From the NCBI GenBank assembly GCA_963711595.1, contig CAVQER010000011.1, positions 1 to 64,000 of the forward strand: a DNA stretch of 64,000 nucleotides. The letters run 5' to 3'. Source of the DNA: JAUSIF01 sp963711595. Lineage in GTDB: Bacteria > Pseudomonadota > Alphaproteobacteria > Rhizobiales > Xanthobacteraceae. Positions 61,193-64,000 of this stretch are shown in pieces; position 1 is the first letter of the stretch, and each line of letters starts with the position of its first letter. The position numbers and the translations under genes are program-made. Under the pieces are notes generated by a model. It saw nothing but the letters and a program-made list of their open reading frames with translations. It ran no database searches and had not been told where the DNA came from.

Positions 61193-62083
61193 ATGAACAA
61201 GCCCTCTCCCGCCGACACTGTGCTGTCACTGCTCGCGCAGGCGCTCGAGCGTGTCTCGGGCGCACTCGAACGAATGGCGCCGCCGGCAACCGCTATCCCT
61301 GATTTTGAACGCGCCGAGGCGTTCGTGTGGCAGGCCGCACAGAAGCGGCTCGAACCGGTCAAGCACGTCAATCGGGTCGAGATGCGATTGCTGAAAGGCA
61401 TCGACCGAATGAGGGACACGCTCCTCGAGAACACGGAGCGCTTCGCCAAGGGCTTGCCTGCTAATAATGCGCTGCTCTGGGGCGCGCGCGGCATGGGAAA
61501 GTCTTCGCTCGTGAAGGCGGTGCATGCGGTAGTCGGCGCGGACCGTAAGAACCAGGGTGCGCTCAAGCTCGTCGAGATTCACCGTGAGGATATCGAGAGC
61601 CTACCCACCCTGATGGCGCTCCTGCGCGATGCCCGGCACCGCTTCATTGTGTTCTGCGATGATTTGTCGTTCGAGCATGAAGACACGTCATACAAATCGC
61701 TCAAGGCTTTGTTGGAAGGCGGCATCGAGGGTCGGCCCGACAACGTCATCCTCTACGCGACCTCGAACCGGCGGCATCTCATGGCGCGCGAGATGATGGA
61801 GAACGAGCGCTCGACGGCGATCAATCCCGGCGAGGCGGTCGAGGAGAAGGTTTCCCTTTCGGACCGCTTCGGACTGTGGCTCGGGTTCCACCGCTGCAGC
61901 CAGGACGAATATCTTGCCATGGTGGAGGGCTATGTGGCTCATTACCGGCTGAAGGCCGACGCGGAAACGTTGCGCCGTGACGCGCTGGAATGGGCGACGA
62001 CGCGCGGTGCGCGATCGGGGCGCGTGGCTTGGCAGTTTGTGCAGGATCTTGCGGGACGACTCGGGGCTAAACTCAACGGTTGA
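61193..62083 (+). CDS. DUF815 family AAA+ ATPase
   Basis: ATG 61193 is preferred to the long upstream frame. The 296-residue protein has LPANNALLWGARGMGKSSLVKAV (Walker A GARGMGKSS), FIVFCDDLSFEHEDTSYKSLKALLEG (Walker B CDDLSF, core shown), a sensor-like YATSNRRHLM and SLSDRFGLWLGFHRCSQDEYL. DUF815 proteins are AAA+ ATPases of unknown duty, commonly next to nlpD and yajC in alphaproteobacteria. A small lipoprotein gene follows 6 bp later. Confidence 0.92.
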   Translation: MNKPSPADTVLSLLAQALERVSGALERMAPPATAIPDFERAEAFVWQAAQKRLEPVKHVNRVEMRLLKGIDRMRDTLLENTERFAKGLPANNALLWGARGMGKSSLVKAVHAVVGADRKNQGALKLVEIHREDIESLPTLMALLRDARHRFIVFCDDLSFEHEDTSYKSLKALLEGGIEGRPDNVILYATSNRRHLMAREMMENERSTAINPGEAVEEKVSLSDRFGLWLGFHRCSQDEYLAMVEGYVAHYRLKADAETLRRDALEWATTRGARSGRVAWQFVQDLAGRLGAKLNG

Positions 62084-62089
62084 TCTGCA

Positions 62090-62410
62090 ATGCGGCCGAC
62101 CAAGATCGTTTTCGTTTCGCTTGTCGCGGCGGGCTTGTGCGCCTGCGGATCATCATTTCGCAAGGAAATCGAAGGAAACAACACGGGTGGCGTGATCCCG
62201 GCCGAGCTGGCGCGCGGCGCAAACGTGCAGAGCCTCGCCAACGCGCATTGCGCCAAATGGGGCGCAAGCGCCCGGATCACGTTCAATCAAGCGGACACCG
62301 CGACCGATACCGTGTTCGTGTGCGAACGCGCGCCCGCCGTGGCGCCGGCGCCTCCGCCGCCTGACACCAAGCAGCCGCCTGCAAAGAAGCAAACCCCGCG
62401 CGTCACCTGA
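62090..62410 (+). CDS. Small lipoprotein, unknown
   Basis: ATG 62090 starts a 106-residue product with a lipoprotein-type signal (KIVFVSLVAAGLCACGSS; a cysteine follows LCA or AGL). The mature part has two further cysteines (HCAKWG and FVCERA), a WGASARITFN strand and a Pro-rich C terminus with APPPPDTKQPPAKK. It probably sits in the outer or inner membrane. It follows the ATPase by 6 bp, so the two are co-transcribed. Confidence 0.7.
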   Translation: MRPTKIVFVSLVAAGLCACGSSFRKEIEGNNTGGVIPAELARGANVQSLANAHCAKWGASARITFNQADTATDTVFVCERAPAVAPAPPPPDTKQPPAKKQTPRVT

Positions 62411-62503
62411 TCAGCCAGCCCTTAAGCGGTTCGCGAGCCGCCGAGGGGACGGCTCGCGAGCGCGCAACATCGGCACTGGAGGTCGGGGGCGCCGATCGAA
62501 GAT

Positions 62504-63817
62504 CTATAGCGCTGACAGATATTGCGTCGGGTCGACCGGGGTCGAGCCTTTGCGGATCTCGAAATGCACCTGCGGAGAGGTCACGCCACCGGTCTGGCCG
62601 GCGCGCGCGATGGTCTGGCCGCGGCGGACTTGATCGCCGCGTTTCACGATCACCTGGCTGTTGTGCGCATAGGCGGTCATCCAGCCGTCGGTGTGGCGTA
62701 GCAGGACGAGATTGCCGTAACCCTTCAGCTCGTTTCCGGCGTAGGCAACGACGCCATTTTCCGCCGCCTTGATCTCGGTGCCTTCGGGTACGGAGAGATT
62801 GATGCCGTCGTTGTGCTGGCCATTGGTCTTCGGGCCATAGCCGGAGATCACTTTGCCGCGCACGGGCCAGCGGAATTGCGGAGAGCCGCCCAGCGAACGC
62901 GTGTCTTCCGGTTCTTCATTGTCCACTGCGGTGACCGCGGCAGCCTTTTGCGGAGCCGGGTTCGCCGCGGTCGTGGACACCGGCGTCGGTGCGGGAGTAG
63001 GCGCTTCGACGCGCTGGCTTGGCGCGGGCGCGAACGGTCCGCCACGCGAGGCCGTTGCTGTCGAGGAGCCCGGAATATTCAGGCGCTGGCCAACGCGCAG
63101 CGCGGCTGTATCGCTGAGACTGTTCGCCTGCGCGATAGACGAGTGGCTGACGCCGTAACGACGTCCAAGCGAGTAAAGTGTCTCACCCGAGTGGACGACG
63201 TGAACCTTGCCGGAGCGTGACGTCGACTGAGCGGGAACGCTCGCGGGCATGGGTTGCGGCGCGGAAGCCGTCGCGACGCCACCGGCGGGAGCTTCGTAGC
63301 TCGGGATCACGATACGCGTGCCGGGTGTAATTCGCGAAGCGTCGGCGAGGTTGTTCGCGCGCAGGATCGCCCACGTGGGCACGCCGTAGCGGCGTGCGAT
63401 CACATCGACGGTTTCGCCTTGCTGGAGCGTGACAGCCGTGCCGCCGTCCCAGCGCCAGCCGGCTTCGCCGCTGCGCGGCGCGGAAGATCCGGTGACCGGC
63501 GGAGCGGAATTGTTGTTGGCGGCGTAGACCGGCGCGGGCGCCGCGGGCACGGTCCGCGGTGGCGTCGATGCGTAGCTCGGCGCGGGCGTATATCCGGGTT
63601 GCGACGGCGGGCCTGCGAGCGGCCTCGACTCGATCGCGCCCGACGTGGCCGGAGCCGAGCCCGTCGTGTCGCTTGCCGTACGCGAACCGAAAGGATTGCT
63701 GAACGGGTCGTCGGAAAGCCGCGAGGAGTCCTGGCTGCAGCCGGAAACGGCAGCGCCGATCAGCCCCGCGGCAAGGGCAAGACGATACGACCGCGAGCGG
63801 AGGAATTTTGTACGCAT
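62504..63817 (-). CDS. nlpD: LysM/M23 murein hydrolase activator, NlpD type
   Basis: The 437-residue protein has a lipoprotein signal (LALAAGLIGAAVSGCSQ), a long Pro/Ser/Thr linker, two LysM repeats (about 130-172 and 207-250; QQGETVDVIARRYGVPTW and HSGETLYSLGRRYGVSHSS), and a C-terminal M23/LytM domain (about 320-437). At the zinc positions it reads NDGIN in place of HxGVD and QVHFEIRKG in place of HxHFE, so it lacks part of the metal site. This resembles NlpD/EnvC activators, which are catalytically dead and switch on amidases. Neighbour pcm fits the alphaproteobacterial order. Confidence 0.93.
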   Translation of the reverse strand: MRTKFLRSRSYRLALAAGLIGAAVSGCSQDSSRLSDDPFSNPFGSRTASDTTGSAPATSGAIESRPLAGPPSQPGYTPAPSYASTPPRTVPAAPAPVYAANNNSAPPVTGSSAPRSGEAGWRWDGGTAVTLQQGETVDVIARRYGVPTWAILRANNLADASRITPGTRIVIPSYEAPAGGVATASAPQPMPASVPAQSTSRSGKVHVVHSGETLYSLGRRYGVSHSSIAQANSLSDTAALRVGQRLNIPGSSTATASRGGPFAPAPSQRVEAPTPAPTPVSTTAANPAPQKAAAVTAVDNEEPEDTRSLGGSPQFRWPVRGKVISGYGPKTNGQHNDGINLSVPEGTEIKAAENGVVAYAGNELKGYGNLVLLRHTDGWMTAYAHNSQVIVKRGDQVRRGQTIARAGQTGGVTSPQVHFEIRKGSTPVDPTQYLSAL

Positions 63818-63951
63818 CGCTACTCACTCAGACGCAAAACTGAACCGGCGGAGTAGACGATGGACGGGTAAACGCAGGATTAAAGAATTAGAGGTTCGGA
63901 GCGGATTTGCCTTTGATGTCCGCGGTTTGTTCTCCTTTTTCGTCCGAATTC

Positions 63952-64000
63952 CTACAGCGCGGCGGCCTTGCCCGGCACGAGCGGCACAAAGCGCACGGCC
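63952..64000 (-). CDS. Probable C terminus of protein-L-isoaspartate O-methyltransferase (Pcm), partial
   Basis: From the window edge the minus strand reads AVRFVPLVPGKAAAL and stops at 63952-63954. VRFVPLV is like the last strand of Pcm, and Pcm usually precedes nlpD in this group. Only 16 codons are visible, so the identity leans on position. Confidence 0.5.
   Translation of the reverse strand, partial: AVRFVPLVPGKAAAL

Overview
The window reads as a chromosome segment of a high-GC alphaproteobacterium of the Hyphomicrobiales, close to the Bradyrhizobium/Rhodopseudomonas/Xanthobacteraceae type. The clues are the gene order yajC-secD-secF-Mth938-like-squalene/phytoene synthase-like, an nlpD-type gene beside the end of a probable pcm, a polyhydroxyalkanoate-system protein and a PHB-depolymerase-type esterase, many TRAP and branched-chain-amino-acid-type transporters, DUF1236-like and other small secreted proteins, and dispersed GTCATG...CATGAC palindromes. 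No tRNA, rRNA, CRISPR array, transposase or phage structural gene was recognised. The species cannot be named from this evidence.

Layout. 1-2.6 kb: a broken OLD-type ATPase/TOPRIM gene and a broken DUF2971 gene, possibly a remnant of an accessory (defence-type) locus. 2.7-6.9 kb: acyl-CoA dehydrogenase, PHA-system protein, PHB-depolymerase-like esterase and a thioredoxin-reductase-like flavoprotein, closed by a second, truncated copy of the start of the dehydrogenase gene. 6.9-11.5 kb: secreted or membrane proteins of unknown role, including a ClpP-fold exported protein and a Tim44-domain protein. 11.5-25.2 kb: a split catabolic region with a GntR regulator, TRAP transporter, hydroxyisobutyrate-dehydrogenase-like enzyme, PdxA2-like dehydrogenase, COG3618 amidohydrolase (frameshifted), SDRs, class II aldolase, DUF1537 kinase and a flavin monooxygenase. 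This set fits uptake and breakdown of four-carbon acid sugars (threonate/erythronate type) or their lactones. 25.2-28.0 kb: membrane and small cytosolic proteins. 28.2-33.3 kb: a livK-H-M-G-F type ABC transporter, with livF frameshifted. 33.4-41.9 kb: a minus-strand run of CoA transferase, enoyl-CoA hydratase, iron-type ABC transporter, MmgE/PrpD and SDR, which looks like an organic-acid uptake and CoA-dependent degradation operon. 42-53.7 kb: mixed small genes, a second TRAP transporter, secreted small proteins, YjbQ, a haloacid-dehalogenase-like hydrolase, DUF3237 and a Crp-like regulator. 53.8-64 kb: conserved housekeeping: trmFO, an unusual kinase fusion, homologues of two mitochondrial complex I assembly factors, Sec accessory proteins, a thioesterase, a DUF815 ATPase and an NlpD-like factor.

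Several genes (OLD-like ATPase, DUF2971, amidohydrolase, livF, CoA transferase) are broken by indels that a single base would repair. This could be real decay or sequence error, so each is given as a pseudogene with that caveat. The observations most worth following are the RIO-like kinase joined to an AMP-binding C-terminal-like domain, the split acid-sugar cluster with a flavin monooxygenase, and an iron-type ABC transporter embedded in an acyl-CoA pathway.
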